The notes under the pieces are model-generated. The model did no database searches and was not told where the DNA came from. It was given only the letters and a program-made list of their open reading frames with translations. Made by a program: the position numbers and the translations under genes. A DNA stretch of 64,000 nucleotides from Casimicrobium huifangae (GTDB lineage: Bacteria; Pseudomonadota; Gammaproteobacteria; Burkholderiales; Casimicrobiaceae). The stretch covers positions 2,774,436 through 2,838,435 of the forward strand of contig NZ_CP041352.1 in assembly GCF_009746125.1 (NCBI RefSeq), written 5' to 3'. This document shows, piece by piece, positions 16,695-26,369 of this stretch; the stretch's first letter is position 1; the number at the start of each line of letters is the position of its first letter.

Positions 16695-17565
16695 CCGCCA
16701 GCACGGAATCGATCTGCGTGCGCAACTTTGCGATGTCGTCCTGGTACTTGAGCAGCACTCCCAGGGTATCGGCGATATTCTGCGGCGACAGCTCCAGCAC
16801 ATCCAGCGCCGTCAATGCCCGCGTCCAGTCGATTGTCTCGGCAACCCCGGGCAACTTGAACAGTTCTTCGCGGCGCAGGCGCTGGATGAACTTCACAATC
16901 TGCAACGACAACCGCTCGTTGACGCCAGGCAGCTTGCGACGCACGATAGCCAGCTCTCGCTCAAGCGTGGGATAGTCCACCCAGTAATACAGGCAGCGGC
17001 GCTTGATGGCATCGTGAATCTCGCGCGTACGGTTCGAAGTAATCACCACGATGGGCGGTGTGGTCGCCCGCACTGTACCGAGTTCAGGGATAGTCAACTG
17101 GAAGTCCGACAGCACCTCAAGCAGATAAGCCTCGAAAGGCTCGTCGGCGCGATCCAGCTCGTCGATCAGAAGCACCGGGGACGCCGCAGTCATGCTCTCC
17201 AGCGCGCGCAACAACGGGCGCTTGATCAGGTACTGCGGCCCGTAGATGGTGGCTTCCACCTCCTCCGGCAACGCGCCTTCGCGGGCACGCACCGCGAACA
17301 ACTGACGCTGCACATTCCACTCGTAGGCGGCTTGCGATACGTCGAGCCCCTCATAGCATTGCAGGCGGATCAGCTCGCGCCCGAGCGCGCCTGAGAGCGC
17401 CTTTGCCACTTCCGTCTTGCCAACGCCCGCATCACCCTCAAGAAACAGCGGGCGCTGCATCTTAAGCGCCAGAAAAACGGTTGTAGCAAGTTCGCGGTCG
17501 GCGATGTAGTCGGCCGATGACAGCAGCGCCTGGGTGGCGTCGATTGATTCAGGAATGGTCTGCAT
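16681..17565 (-). CDS. coxD: CoxD-like MoxR-type AAA+ ATPase
   Basis: AAA+ ATPase of the MoxR group, the CoxD partner of CoxE, used as a chaperone for active-site assembly. Walker A is GDAGVGKTE at about residues 44-52, Walker B is LLIDELDRAD near 131, and sensor/arginine-finger regions follow (VVITSNRTREIHDAIKRRC). Length 294 is normal for CoxD. It lies 91 bp after coxM and overlaps coxE. Its presence shows the cluster keeps the dedicated maturation pair and is not just a bare hydroxylase. Confidence 0.93.
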   Translation of the reverse strand: MQTIPESIDATQALLSSADYIADRELATTVFLALKMQRPLFLEGDAGVGKTEVAKALSGALGRELIRLQCYEGLDVSQAAYEWNVQRQLFAVRAREGALPEEVEATIYGPQYLIKRPLLRALESMTAASPVLLIDELDRADEPFEAYLLEVLSDFQLTIPELGTVRATTPPIVVITSNRTREIHDAIKRRCLYYWVDYPTLERELAIVRRKLPGVNERLSLQIVKFIQRLRREELFKLPGVAETIDWTRALTALDVLELSPQNIADTLGVLLKYQDDIAKLRTQIDSVLADASN

Positions 17566-17656
17566 AAAAAGGCCCCGGTGGAGAGTGAGCTTACACGCGG
17601 GGCAGTGGGAGATGGTTGCGGCACCGGCACCAGCCGGCGCCGATGATCAACTGCTG

Positions 17657-18451
17657 CTAGCCAGCAGCGGCGACCGCGCGAGACGCCAGTACCGGAATCA
17701 AATGAGCGCGGTACTCTGCACTTGCGTGCAGATCGCTGTTCAGGTTGTCGGCGCTTACCTTGACTGCCTTCGCAGCAGCGGCCGACCAGTTACCGTTGAG
17801 CGCCTGCTCGATAGCGGTTGCCCGAAATACCGAGCCTGCCGCCCCCGTCACGGCGACGCGCGCGCCACCAGGAGTTTTCGCGACAAACACGCCCACCAGG
17901 GCAAAGCGCGAGGCTGGATTCTTGAACTTCACATAGGCTGCCTTCTGCGGCACTGGAAAGCTCACGCTGGTCACGATTTCGTCTTCTGCCAGAGCCGTTT
18001 CATAAAAGCCGCGGAAAAAGTCATCGGCCGCGATCTCGCGCTTGTTGGTACGCACGGTCGCGCCCAGACCAACGACTGCGGCCGGATAGCATGCCGCCGG
18101 GTCGGCGTTGGCAATGGAGCCGCCGAGCGTGCCCATGTTGCGCACCTGGCGGTCGCCAATGCCACCTGCCAGCGCCGCCAGCGCCGGAATGAGGCGCTTG
18201 ACGTCGGCGTTGGCAGCCACATCGGCGTGGCGTGTCATGGCGCCGATCACGACGCTGTTGCCCTCCACCTTCACGCCAGCGAGCTCGGGCAGCGCTGCCA
18301 GGTTGACCAGATCAGTTGCACTGTTGAGGCCCAGTTTCATCGCCGCCAGCAGGCTTTGGCCGCCCGCCAGAAAGCGTGCGTCCCCGGAGCCGCTGCGCAA
18401 TTGCGCTGCGTTGGCCAGCGAAGTCGGTTGATGCAGTTGAATAGCTTGCAT
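17657..18451 (-). CDS. coxM: FAD-binding medium subunit of a CO-dehydrogenase-like molybdenum hydroxylase
   Basis: Flavoprotein subunit (264 residues) that passes electrons from the Fe-S subunit to the acceptor. FAD-binding motifs are AGGQSLLAAMKLGL (about residues 29-42) and TLGGSIANADPAAC near 108-121. The domain order is the usual PCMH-FAD then CO_deh_flav_C. It sits between coxL (32-bp gap) and coxD. Because it lacks a signal peptide, the enzyme is expected in the cytoplasm, unlike the Tat-exported IorAB-like pair encoded nearby. Confidence 0.94.
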   Translation of the reverse strand: MQAIQLHQPTSLANAAQLRSGSGDARFLAGGQSLLAAMKLGLNSATDLVNLAALPELAGVKVEGNSVVIGAMTRHADVAANADVKRLIPALAALAGGIGDRQVRNMGTLGGSIANADPAACYPAAVVGLGATVRTNKREIAADDFFRGFYETALAEDEIVTSVSFPVPQKAAYVKFKNPASRFALVGVFVAKTPGGARVAVTGAAGSVFRATAIEQALNGNWSAAAAKAVKVSADNLNSDLHASAEYRAHLIPVLASRAVAAAG

Positions 18452-18483
18452 GGGTTTATCCTTTTCGTGGTTCGCAGCAGGGA

Positions 18484-20832
18484 TCAGGCGTTGGCCTGGA
18501 TGGCGCGCCAGACGCGTTCCGGCGTAGCGGGCATCGCGATGTCGCGGGCGCCCACGGCGTGCGTGATGGCGTTCATGAGCGCGGCCGGTGAGCCGATGGC
18601 GCCAGCCTCACCACAACCTTTTACGCCAAGCGGATTGTGCGTACACGGCGTCACATGCGTGTCCACCGTGAAATTCGGCAGATCGTCGGCACGCGGCATT
18701 GCGTAGTCCATGTAGGTCGCCGTCAGCAGCTGCCCGCTCTCATTGTCGTAAACGCAACCTTCCAGCAGCGCCTGACCGATACCCTGGGCGAGACCGCCGT
18801 GCACCTGACCTTCGACGATCATGGGATTGATGATGTTGCCGAAGTCATCGACGGCGGTGAACTTGACGATCTCGGTCTTGCCGGTATCCGGGTCAATCTC
18901 CACCTCGCAAATGTGGGTGCCGGCCGGGTAGGTGAAGTTGGTCGGGTCGTAGAACGCGTTTTCGTTCAGTCCCGGTTCCAGCTTGTCGAGCGGATAGTTG
19001 TGCGGCACGTAGGCACTCAGCGCGACGTTGGCAAACGGTACGTTCTTGTCGGTACCTGCCACCTTGAACACGCCATCCTTGAATTCGATGTCAGTGTCGG
19101 CAGCCTCCAGCAGATGAGCGGCGATCTTCTTGCCCTTGGCGATGACCTTGTCGACCGCCTTCACGATGGCCGTACCGCCGACCGCGAGAGAGCGGCTGCC
19201 GTAAGTTCCCATGCCGAACAGTACCTTGCCGGTATCACCGTGCTGGATGTCAACGTCATCCATCGGTATGCCCAGCTTGTCGGCCACCACCTGCGCAAAG
19301 GTCGTCTCGTGACCCTGGCCATGCGAATGCGATCCGGTGAACACCGTCACCTTGCCGGTGGGATGGACACGCACCTCGCCCGCTTCGAACAGGCCAGCGC
19401 GGGCGCCCAGCGCGCCGGCGACGTTGGACGGCGCAAGTCCGCAGGCCTCGATGTAACTGGAGAAGCCAATGCCGCGCAGTTTGCCGCGCGCCTTTGCTTC
19501 GGCCTGACGCGCCGGGAAGCCGGCGTAATCTGCGAGTTTGATCGCCTTTTCCAGACAGGCGTGATAGTCGCCAATATCGTATGTCAGGCCCACCGGCGTA
19601 GCGTACGGGAAGGTGGTGATGAAGTTGCGGCGGCGAATCTCGGCCGGGTCGAGTCCCATGTCACGCGCCGCCGTCTCGACGATGCGCTCGACAACATAGG
19701 TGGCCTCCGGCCGCCCGGCGCCGCGGTAGGCATCCACCGGCGCTGTGTTGGTAAACACCGCCGTGACCTCGCAGTAGACCGCTGGCGTGGTGTACTGACC
19801 CGCAAGCAGCGTGGCATAAAGGATCGTCGGCACGCAGGATGCAAAGGTGGAAAGGTAGGCCCCGACGTTCGCTGTGGTGATGACCTTCATGCCGGTGAAC
19901 TTGCCGTTGGCGTCCATCGCCATCTGCACGCGCGTCACATGGTCGCGACCATGCGCATCGGAGAGGAAGGATTCCATCCGGTCTGCCGTCCACTTGATCG
20001 GGCGACCGACACGTTTGGAGGCCCAGACCAGCACCGTTTCCTCGGCGTAAAGGAAGATCTTCGAGCCAAATCCACCGCCGACGTCCGGCGCTACCACCCG
20101 CATCTTGTGCTCGGGAATACCGAGCACAAAGGCGCACATCAGCAGGCGTTCGACGTGCGGGTTCTGGTTGGCGACGTAGAGCGTGTAGCTGTCGCTCGAC
20201 TTGTCGTAGGCAGCATTTGCTGCGCGCGGCTCGATGGCGTTGGGAATCAAGCGGTTGTTGACGATATCCAGCGTGGACACCTTGTGGGCTGACGCGATGG
20301 CCTTGTCCACCGCGGCGCCGTCGCCATGCCCCCACACGTAGCAGACATTGTCGGCAGCGGCATCGTGCACCGAGGCCTTTGCCTTGGAAGCAGTGGCAGT
20401 ATTGACCACCGCCGGCAGTACGCCATAGTCCACTTCCACCGCCTCGGCGGCAGCTCTCGCCTGCTCCAGGGTCTCGGCCACCACGATGGCGACCTGATCA
20501 CCGACGTAACGGGCCTTGTCGACGGCGAGGATGTGATGCGGCGGCTCTTTCATCGGCGAGCCGTCCTTGTTGTTGATCAGCCAGCCGCAGGGCAGGCCGC
20601 CAATACCGGTGGCCGCGATGTCCTTGCCGGTGAAGATCGCCAACACGCCGGGCATCGCTGCCGCCGCCTTGCTGTCGATGCTGTTGATGGTGGCATGCGC
20701 ATGTGGCGAGCGCACAAAGGCCGCATAGCTCTGATGCGGCAGCGTGATGTCGTCGGTGTATTGCCCGTTGCCGGTGAGAAAGCGGTGATCTTCCTTGCGG
20801 GTAACGCGGGCGCCGATGCCGTCTGCTTTCAT
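18484..20832 (-). CDS. coxL: Form II CO-dehydrogenase-like large (molybdopterin) subunit
   Basis: Catalytic subunit (782 residues) of an aerobic CO-dehydrogenase-type hydroxylase. The active-site loop reads AYRGAGR at residues 368-374, the form II signature; true CO oxidisers of form I have AYxCSFR. Molybdopterin motifs are visible: GGGFGSK near 253, QGHETT, and the catalytic Glu in [12 protein letters not shown] near the C-terminus. No Cys is present in the loop to bind copper, so CO oxidation is doubtful. Substrates of form II enzymes are mostly unknown (aldehydes, purines or N-heterocycles have been proposed for relatives). Start ATG 20830-20832; 15 bp after coxS. Confidence 0.94.
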   Translation of the reverse strand: MKADGIGARVTRKEDHRFLTGNGQYTDDITLPHQSYAAFVRSPHAHATINSIDSKAAAAMPGVLAIFTGKDIAATGIGGLPCGWLINNKDGSPMKEPPHHILAVDKARYVGDQVAIVVAETLEQARAAAEAVEVDYGVLPAVVNTATASKAKASVHDAAADNVCYVWGHGDGAAVDKAIASAHKVSTLDIVNNRLIPNAIEPRAANAAYDKSSDSYTLYVANQNPHVERLLMCAFVLGIPEHKMRVVAPDVGGGFGSKIFLYAEETVLVWASKRVGRPIKWTADRMESFLSDAHGRDHVTRVQMAMDANGKFTGMKVITTANVGAYLSTFASCVPTILYATLLAGQYTTPAVYCEVTAVFTNTAPVDAYRGAGRPEATYVVERIVETAARDMGLDPAEIRRRNFITTFPYATPVGLTYDIGDYHACLEKAIKLADYAGFPARQAEAKARGKLRGIGFSSYIEACGLAPSNVAGALGARAGLFEAGEVRVHPTGKVTVFTGSHSHGQGHETTFAQVVADKLGIPMDDVDIQHGDTGKVLFGMGTYGSRSLAVGGTAIVKAVDKVIAKGKKIAAHLLEAADTDIEFKDGVFKVAGTDKNVPFANVALSAYVPHNYPLDKLEPGLNENAFYDPTNFTYPAGTHICEVEIDPDTGKTEIVKFTAVDDFGNIINPMIVEGQVHGGLAQGIGQALLEGCVYDNESGQLLTATYMDYAMPRADDLPNFTVDTHVTPCTHNPLGVKGCGEAGAIGSPAALMNAITHAVGARDIAMPATPERVWRAIQANA

Positions 20833-20847
20833 GGCTGTGCTCCTTTT

Positions 20848-21312
20848 CTACGCGGCCAGACCGGCTTTGACGGCCTTGACGATGTTCTGATAGCCGGTGC
20901 AGCGGCAAATGTTGCCGTCGAGCGCCTCGCGAATCTGCTCGTCGGTGGCGTTGGGCATCTTGCCCTTCAGCTCACAGGCACTCATCACCATGCCGGGCGT
21001 ACAGAAACCGCACTGCAGGCCGTGATGCTCCTTGAACGCGGCCTGCATCGGATGCATGTCGCCATTGGCTGCCGCCAGACCTTCGATGGTGGTGACATCA
21101 GCGCCAGCCGCCTGGGCCGCGAGCATGTTGCAGGACTTCACGGCGCGGCCGTTGACGTGGACAGTACAGGCACCACACTGGGCAGTATTGCAGCCGACAT
21201 GGGTACCGGTCAGCCGCAGGTGTTCGCGGATGAACTCGACCAGCGTGGTGGACGCGGCGACATCGGCAGTTACCGACTTGCCATTCACCTTCATGTTGAC
21301 GTTAACGGTCAT
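20848..21312 (-). CDS. coxS: [2Fe-2S] small subunit of a CO-dehydrogenase-like molybdenum hydroxylase
   Basis: Iron-sulfur subunit of 154 residues from ATG 21310-21312 ([12 protein letters not shown]). First cluster motif [17 protein letters not shown] with C in KSCNML, second cluster motif [10 protein letters not shown] and [12 protein letters not shown], all standard. It is the first gene of the S-L-M-D-E-G-moeB operon; order S-L-M rather than M-S-L is typical for form II clusters. A GAGGAG-like ribosome site precedes the ATG. A sigma-54-type promoter candidate lies about 110 bp upstream, and the divergent neighbour is a sigma-54 activator. Confidence 0.94.
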   Translation of the reverse strand: MTVNVNMKVNGKSVTADVAASTTLVEFIREHLRLTGTHVGCNTAQCGACTVHVNGRAVKSCNMLAAQAAGADVTTIEGLAAANGDMHPMQAAFKEHHGLQCGFCTPGMVMSACELKGKMPNATDEQIREALDGNICRCTGYQNIVKAVKAGLAA

Positions 21313-21422
21313 GGTGCACTCCTCACTTTTTCGAAAGTCAACTCGATGCGGCCTTGCAATGCTACGGTCGCTAATTTCTTGCGCCGCAACAATGAAGCGG
21401 CGTTTTTGGTAGCGGACAAGGC

Positions 21423-21437
21423 GCAAACTTCATACCA
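21423..21437 (-). promoter_or_regulatory. Candidate sigma-54 promoter of the coxS operon
   Basis: The minus strand reads TGGTATGAAGTTTGC: the invariant GG (-24) and GC (-12) are exactly 10 bp apart, with TTGC at -12 and TGG plus A and G of the -24 box matching consensus TGGCACG-N4-TTGC. It points at coxS with a leader near 100 nt. It was found by eye; its weight comes from the adjacent sigma-54 activator gene. Confidence 0.55.
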
Positions 21438-21575
21438 GTAGCGATGAACTCACCGCCTGAATCCGCGCGCGCTCGCCGCCACGCCGGCCGGTGCAACGCG
21501 AGAGCGACGAGCGCCACAATTCCATTGGCGATGCGCTACGCGCTGGCACATCCCGGCGGCAAAAGCGTGTCAATT

Positions 21576-21670
21576 TGCAACACTTTGCACACTCTGCGAA
21601 CGTTCCGGTATCAGTTAGACTCTTCACATCCATCCATTGCTGGCGTTGCGCTTGCGCAATGTTCCGTATC
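21576..21670. promoter_or_regulatory. Possible upstream activator region between coxS and the sigma-54 regulator
   Basis: An inverted repeat TGCAA-CACT-TTGCA (21576-21589) lies about 140 bp upstream of the candidate -24 box, the right distance for an enhancer. Two similar blocks follow, CGTTCCGGTATC (21601-21612) and TGTTCCGTATC (21660-21670), each with a GTTCCG core like the half-site upstream of xdhC. The remainder of the 21313-21789 gap shows no other gene. Confidence 0.35.
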
Positions 21671-21789
21671 CCGTTGCCGTTCACTGGTTGACCGCAACGC
21701 AAAGCTGACATTGACAGCAATGGGTTGCCCGCGCTCTGGAGGGATCGCGGGCTGGCACACAAGCAGTACCCGGCACGCATGGAGGAGCT

Positions 21790-23832
21790 ATGTTCGCGCC
21801 GCAATCACCGCTGTCACCCGCATCGCCCGGCGCCATTGGCACCTATCATGCAGATTCGCATGCGATGGTGATCGAAACCTCATGGGACCGCAGCCGCCGT
21901 GCCGGCCTGCGCACGCACGAGTCGCAGGATTTCCACGCGCTCGCCACCACTGATTTGCGTCTGCTGCGCGAGCAGAACACCGAGCTGATGCGTCACGCCG
22001 CACCGGTGATGGAGACGCTGCACCAGCAGATCATCGATACCGACAGCATGGTGGTGCTGACCGACGCCAAGGGCGTGGTGCTGCATTCGATTGGTGACGA
22101 CAGTTTCGAGCAGCAGGCGGCCAAGGTGGCGCTGCGGCCCGGAGTCAACTGGGGTGAGGCGCAGAAGGGCACCAACGCCATCGGTACTTCCATCCACGAG
22201 CGGGCGCCGGTGGTCGTGCACGCCAATGAACATTTCCTGACCGCCAATCACGGCCTTACCTGCTCGGCCGCGCCGATCTTCGCGCCGGCTGGCGATCTGC
22301 TCGGCGTGCTCGACGTGACTGGCGACTATCGTGGCTTCCACAAGCACACGATGGGTCTGGTGCGCATGAGCGCGCAGATGATCGAGAACACGCTGTTCCG
22401 CCGCACCTACTTCGGTCAGCTCATCGTCGCCTTCCACGCGCGCGCCGAGTTCATCGGCACCTTGATGGAGGGTCTGCTCGCCATCGCGCCGGATGGCCGT
22501 ATCCTTGCCGCCAACCGCAGCGCCTGCCTGCAGACCGAGCTCTCGCTCTCGTCAATCCGCACCCACACCGCGCTGTCGCTGCTGCGGCGTGCCCCGTCCG
22601 AATTGTTCGAGCTGGCGTACCTGGCGATCAACAAACCGCTGCAATGCGTGCTGCCGAGCGGTGTGCGCATCTTTGCCGTGCCTGCCACCACTTCCACGCG
22701 GACCTACGCGGCCGCAGCGCGGGAAGAAACTTCCGCAGCGCCGCCTGAACGGGCCACGCGCGCCGACGCGCCAGTCGCCCCGACCGCCACGAAACCAGCG
22801 GCCGTCAGGCCGGATGCGCCGACACAGACGTTGCCACAGGCCAACTTCGATGATCTCGACTCCGGTGACGCCCAGGTCGCCAGTGTCATCGCCCGCCTGC
22901 GTCGGGTTGCGGCGACCGATGTCAGCATCCTGCTCGAAGCAGAAACCGGTGCCGGCAAGGAGTGGTTCTCGCTCGCCATTCATCGTGCCTCAGCGCGGCG
23001 GGACGGCCCGTTCGTCGCCATCAACTGTGCGGCCGTGCCGGAAGGGCTGATCGAATCCGAGCTATTCGGCTACGAAGACGGCGCGTTCACCGGCGCCCGC
23101 CGTAAGGGGCATCAGGGCAAGCTGTTGCAAGCCCACGGCGGCACCCTTTTCCTCGATGAGATTGGCGACATGCCGCTTGCCATGCAGGCGCGGCTGCTGC
23201 GTGTGCTGCAGGAGCGTGTCGTCACGCCACTCGGCAGCGGCAAGGCGATTCCGGTCGATGTCCGACTGGTGTGCGCCACCCACAAGCGGCTGCGCGATCT
23301 GATCAAGGTCGGCGGCTTCCGCGACGATCTGTACTACCGGCTGAACGGTTTGACCGTGCGGCTGCCGGCGCTGCGGGAGCGCAGCGATCTGCGCGAAATA
23401 GTCTCCCGCCTGTTACACGCCCAGGGTGGTCCGCAATGGCGACTGGCGCCGGATGTGTGGGCGCTGGTGATGCAGCATCAGTGGCCCGGCAATCTGCGCC
23501 AGCTCTCCAATGTGCTGGCCACCGCGATGGCGATCGCCGCGCCCGTCACGGTCATCGGCCGTGAGCATCTGCCAGACGACTTCCTCGACGATGTCGCGGA
23601 GTTGAATTCGGGCAGCGGCAGCGCGGCCAATATCGCCCCACCAATCAACGCGAGCCGCACGGTTAGCGCCAATGCTGCCGCGTCGCTCGACGATCTCGCG
23701 CTGGACGCCATGCAGCGTGCGCTCGCCCGCCATCATGGCAACCTTTCCGCTGCAGCGCGTGAGCTTGGCGTCAGCCGCAATACGCTCTACCGCAAGCTGC
23801 CGAAAGACCTGCTACGGCCAGCCTCCCCCTGA
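21790..23832 (+). CDS. Sigma-54-dependent activator of the AcoR type
   Basis: Enhancer-binding protein (680 residues) that would activate sigma-54 promoters in response to a small ligand. An N-terminal GAF-like sensory part (about 60-220) contains TNAIGTSIHERAPVVVHANEHF and LTCSAAPIFAPAGDLLGVLDVTG, typical of AcoR. A PAS-like part and a low-complexity linker rich in Ala, Pro and Thr follow. The AAA+ domain has Walker A ETGAGKE, Walker B TLFLDEIGDM and the sigma-54 contact loop GAFTGA. A Fis-type helix-turn-helix closes the protein (NLSAAARELGVSRNTLYRKL). It is divergent from the coxS operon, so it is the probable regulator of the form II enzyme. The inducer is unknown. Confidence 0.93.
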   Translation: MFAPQSPLSPASPGAIGTYHADSHAMVIETSWDRSRRAGLRTHESQDFHALATTDLRLLREQNTELMRHAAPVMETLHQQIIDTDSMVVLTDAKGVVLHSIGDDSFEQQAAKVALRPGVNWGEAQKGTNAIGTSIHERAPVVVHANEHFLTANHGLTCSAAPIFAPAGDLLGVLDVTGDYRGFHKHTMGLVRMSAQMIENTLFRRTYFGQLIVAFHARAEFIGTLMEGLLAIAPDGRILAANRSACLQTELSLSSIRTHTALSLLRRAPSELFELAYLAINKPLQCVLPSGVRIFAVPATTSTRTYAAAAREETSAAPPERATRADAPVAPTATKPAAVRPDAPTQTLPQANFDDLDSGDAQVASVIARLRRVAATDVSILLEAETGAGKEWFSLAIHRASARRDGPFVAINCAAVPEGLIESELFGYEDGAFTGARRKGHQGKLLQAHGGTLFLDEIGDMPLAMQARLLRVLQERVVTPLGSGKAIPVDVRLVCATHKRLRDLIKVGGFRDDLYYRLNGLTVRLPALRERSDLREIVSRLLHAQGGPQWRLAPDVWALVMQHQWPGNLRQLSNVLATAMAIAAPVTVIGREHLPDDFLDDVAELNSGSGSAANIAPPINASRTVSANAAASLDDLALDAMQRALARHHGNLSAAARELGVSRNTLYRKLPKDLLRPASP

Positions 23833-23868
23833 GACCGACGGCGCCGGGGCGAGGCAGAGAGCCGGGCC

Positions 23869-24420
23869 TCAGCGCGGGCGGTGAAACGACAGCTGCACCT
23901 CGCCGAGCTTGATGCCGAACTTGCTCATGGTGGCGTGATTCAGCATCACGCGGTCGTCGATCAGATACATCCAGTCGTCAAACTGCACTTCGTACTCCTT
24001 GCCATCAACTGGCAGGCGCAGGGTGTACTGCCAGCGAAAGGCATTGCCACGCGCGCTGCCATCGGCCACGCCGACCACATCGTCGGCGCGTCCGCTATAG
24101 CGACCATCGCCCAAGTGCTTCAATCGCCAGACGCGGCGCTGTCGCTCGCCGTCGCTGTACACGAACTGTTCGTCGAGCACCCCATCGTCGCCATCCCAGC
24201 GGCAGTCCATTGCCACCACGAAGCGGCGTTTGACCAGACCATTGCGGTCGCGGAACACGCCGTGCGCCTCGATCTTGCCGTTGAAATATTCGCGCAGATC
24301 GAGCACCGGCTTTTCGGCCGCATAGTCGGCGATCTGCGGCGACGCGCAGCCTGCCAATGCCAGCAGCGAAGCGGCGGCAGTGCCAAGCAGCAATTGGCGA
24401 CGGGTGGGAACGGTATTCAT
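23869..24420 (-). CDS. DUF3833 lipoprotein
   Basis: Lipoprotein of unknown function (183 residues). The signal peptide carries RRQLLLGTAAASLLALAGC, with lipobox LAGC (lipid Cys at 25). The mature part is beta-rich: FNGKIEAHGVFRDRNG, FVVAMDCRWDGDDGVLDEQFVYSDG and a C-terminal GEVQLSFHR, which matches DUF3833. It shares 4 bp with the MFS gene upstream (ATGA overlap) and is the last gene of the eight-gene lipid cluster. In other bacteria DUF3833 accompanies the same Cfa/DUF1365/MFS set. An envelope role in lipid handling is plausible but unproven. Confidence 0.85.
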   Translation of the reverse strand: MNTVPTRRQLLLGTAAASLLALAGCASPQIADYAAEKPVLDLREYFNGKIEAHGVFRDRNGLVKRRFVVAMDCRWDGDDGVLDEQFVYSDGERQRRVWRLKHLGDGRYSGRADDVVGVADGSARGNAFRWQYTLRLPVDGKEYEVQFDDWMYLIDDRVMLNHATMSKFGIKLGEVQLSFHRPR

Positions 24421-25751
24421 GGTGAAGAAACCTCATTCGCAAGCGTTGAACGATGATTGGGTGAGCCCGCGGGTGGCTCGAGTTCGCGACCAAGCGCCAG
24501 CAGCAGACCAAGGGAAACCAGTTTCACCACGCAGGGCAGCACGCCGTAAACCAGCGCCAGCGCCTGGACGGCTGACGCTTCGCGCCCACCAGGTGTGTAG
24601 CCAAGCTGCGCGACCAGCGGCAGCGCCACGCCTGCAGCAAGCGCGAGATTGAATTTGCTGGCGAACGTCCACCAGCCAAACCATGCCCCCTCGCCGCCAT
24701 AACCGCCGCCGCTCCGTTGCAGCACCCCGGCCAGCAGCGCAGCCGGCGCGATCAGTTCGGCCCCCAACGCGATGCCACTGCCGATGCAGACGGCGAGGAA
24801 CAGCCACTCATGGCCGGTGCTGAGCCACGCCGCGCCGGCGAAGCTGGCCGTTGCCAGGGCCATGCTGCCCGCCCAGCAGCGCACCAATCCATAGCGACCG
24901 GCGAGACGCGTCCACAACGGCATCGACAGCGCCGCAGCGGCGAAGTAGGCAAACAGAAACGCCGGCTCCCACGCACTCGCCAGCAGGCGGTCGCGGATGT
25001 AGAAGATGACCAGATTCGCGGGCACGGCGGCGGCGAACCCACTGATCACGTACACCAGCATCAGCTGGCGAAAGGCTGGCAGCCGCCACGGCGACTGTGT
25101 GCCGCGGGCAGACGTAGACGCAACCGCAGCCAGTTGCGTCGCCGGCAGCGTTGAGGCAGCAGATGCAGGCGTGCGCACGCCGCGCAACATGACCAGTGCA
25201 ATCACCGCCAGCGCGGCAAGCAGTGCGCTCAAGCCCGGCCAACCCATCACTGCGGGCAGCACCGTGGCCGACACCACGCCGACCAGTGCAAACGCTTCGC
25301 GCCCGGCCACGATACGAGCGCGCTGCGCTGCATCGCCACCCCAGCGCGCGCCCCACGCTTGATGCACGATCTGCGCAGCGCTGTAGCCAAGGTAGGTCAA
25401 GGCCAACGCTGCAGCGGCCCAAGCAATGGTCAGGTCAGTTTCGCCCCGAACAAACGACGGCGGGCTGGAGAACAAAAGTGCAAAGCCTGCCACCACCAGT
25501 GACGTTGCGAAGGCGGCGACCAGCCAGGCGCGCTGCGCCGCAAACACCCGGTCCATGACACGGCCGAGCCACGGGTCCACCACAGCATCAAGCGCGCGCA
25601 CCGCCAGCAGCAGGCCACCGATCATGCCCAGTGGCAACGCCCACGTGCTCGCCGCCACATTTGCCCACTGCACATGCAGGGGCAGGGCAACGAACGCCAG
25701 AGGCAGCCCGAGCGCGCCGTAGCGGACGATGCTTCCGGTCGCGACAGTCAC
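24417..25751 (-). CDS. MFS transporter of the lipid-modification cluster
   Basis: Inner-membrane transporter of 444 residues with about 12 hydrophobic segments, resembling the GPH (glycoside-pentoside-hexuronide) branch of the MFS: YGALGLPLAFVALPLHVQWA at the start, DAVVDPWLGRVMDRV after helix 2. It overlaps the chalcone-isomerase-like gene upstream by 4 bp and the DUF3833 gene downstream by 4 bp. This transporter is a regular member of the DUF1365/Cfa cluster, so a lipid-related substrate is more likely than a sugar. The substrate is not known. Confidence 0.87.
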   Translation of the reverse strand: MTVATGSIVRYGALGLPLAFVALPLHVQWANVAASTWALPLGMIGGLLLAVRALDAVVDPWLGRVMDRVFAAQRAWLVAAFATSLVVAGFALLFSSPPSFVRGETDLTIAWAAAALALTYLGYSAAQIVHQAWGARWGGDAAQRARIVAGREAFALVGVVSATVLPAVMGWPGLSALLAALAVIALVMLRGVRTPASAASTLPATQLAAVASTSARGTQSPWRLPAFRQLMLVYVISGFAAAVPANLVIFYIRDRLLASAWEPAFLFAYFAAAALSMPLWTRLAGRYGLVRCWAGSMALATASFAGAAWLSTGHEWLFLAVCIGSGIALGAELIAPAALLAGVLQRSGGGYGGEGAWFGWWTFASKFNLALAAGVALPLVAQLGYTPGGREASAVQALALVYGVLPCVVKLVSLGLLLALGRELEPPAGSPNHRSTLANEVSSP

Positions 25752-26365
25752 GGCGCCTTGCGCCCCAGCAACGCCTGTCGCAACGCCGGTTCGGACGTAC
25801 TGTTGCCCAGCCAGATGCCGAAGAAGCGTTCACCAAACGCGCGATCACGCAAGGCTTTGCCCGCTTTGCCGTTGATGACAAATTCGGACGTCTCGTCCGC
25901 CGGGTTCCACAACCCGGTGATGCGGTCGCCCGCACCCACATCGGGGAAGGCTTCGCGCATGAAGGCCAGCCAGCGCTCCGACTGTATGGCCGGGATCGGA
26001 CCGGCGCGTTCCATCTCGCGCAGCGAGCGCTCCGCTATCAGCGATCCGTACAGCGATCGGGCATAACGCAGTTCCAGCGCCAGCGGATGCGCCGCGTAGT
26101 TGCCGCTGTCGATGGCGTTCTCCACCCACAGCAGCGCGTCGTAGATGTGCAACCCAAGAAAGCGCAAGGTACCGCGTCCCGACAGTCGCGCTGCGGGGCG
26201 ACGCCGGCGCACTTCATCTGGCGGTTGCTCGCCGCCACCCGGTGTGGCTTGCGCGGTCTGCGCAGTCGAGCCTTGCGGGAGCACCAGCATGGCAACTGGC
26301 AATGCAGCCACCCGAACCATGCAGTCGCGGCGGCCTCGGACGGGGTTACTTCTGCCTTTGTTCAT
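25748..26365 (-). CDS. Chalcone-isomerase-like periplasmic protein
   Basis: Protein of 205 residues from ATG 26363-26365 (MNKGRSNPVRG), 4 bp after the NTF2-like gene. A signal-peptide-like segment (MVRVAALPVAMLVLPQGSTAQ) is near residues 16-36, so it is probably exported. The family pattern of bacterial chalcone isomerase-like proteins is clear: GTLRFLGLHIYDALLWVE, LALELRYARSLYGSLIAERSL, RWLAFMREAFPDVGAGDRI. Bacterial members are not flavonoid enzymes; the fold binds fatty acids in related proteins, which fits its presence in a lipid-modifying cluster. A much longer frame upstream is not used. Function is inferred. Confidence 0.82.
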   Translation of the reverse strand: MNKGRSNPVRGRRDCMVRVAALPVAMLVLPQGSTAQTAQATPGGGEQPPDEVRRRRPAARLSGRGTLRFLGLHIYDALLWVENAIDSGNYAAHPLALELRYARSLYGSLIAERSLREMERAGPIPAIQSERWLAFMREAFPDVGAGDRITGLWNPADETSEFVINGKAGKALRDRAFGERFFGIWLGNSTSEPALRQALLGRKAP

Positions 26366-26369
26366 CTTT

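Noticed and set aside
18637-20292. 551-codon open frame opposite coxL
   Set aside because: Antisense shadow of coxL with no start signal or domain.
21343-21360. Second sigma-54-like site nearer to coxS with a perfect TTGCAA at -12
   Set aside because: The -24 element reads GA instead of the nearly invariant GG, so the site at 21423-21437 was preferred.
21760-21776. TGGCACA just upstream of the AcoR-like gene
   Set aside because: -24 box is good but no GC occurs 10 bp downstream, so it is not a sigma-54 promoter.
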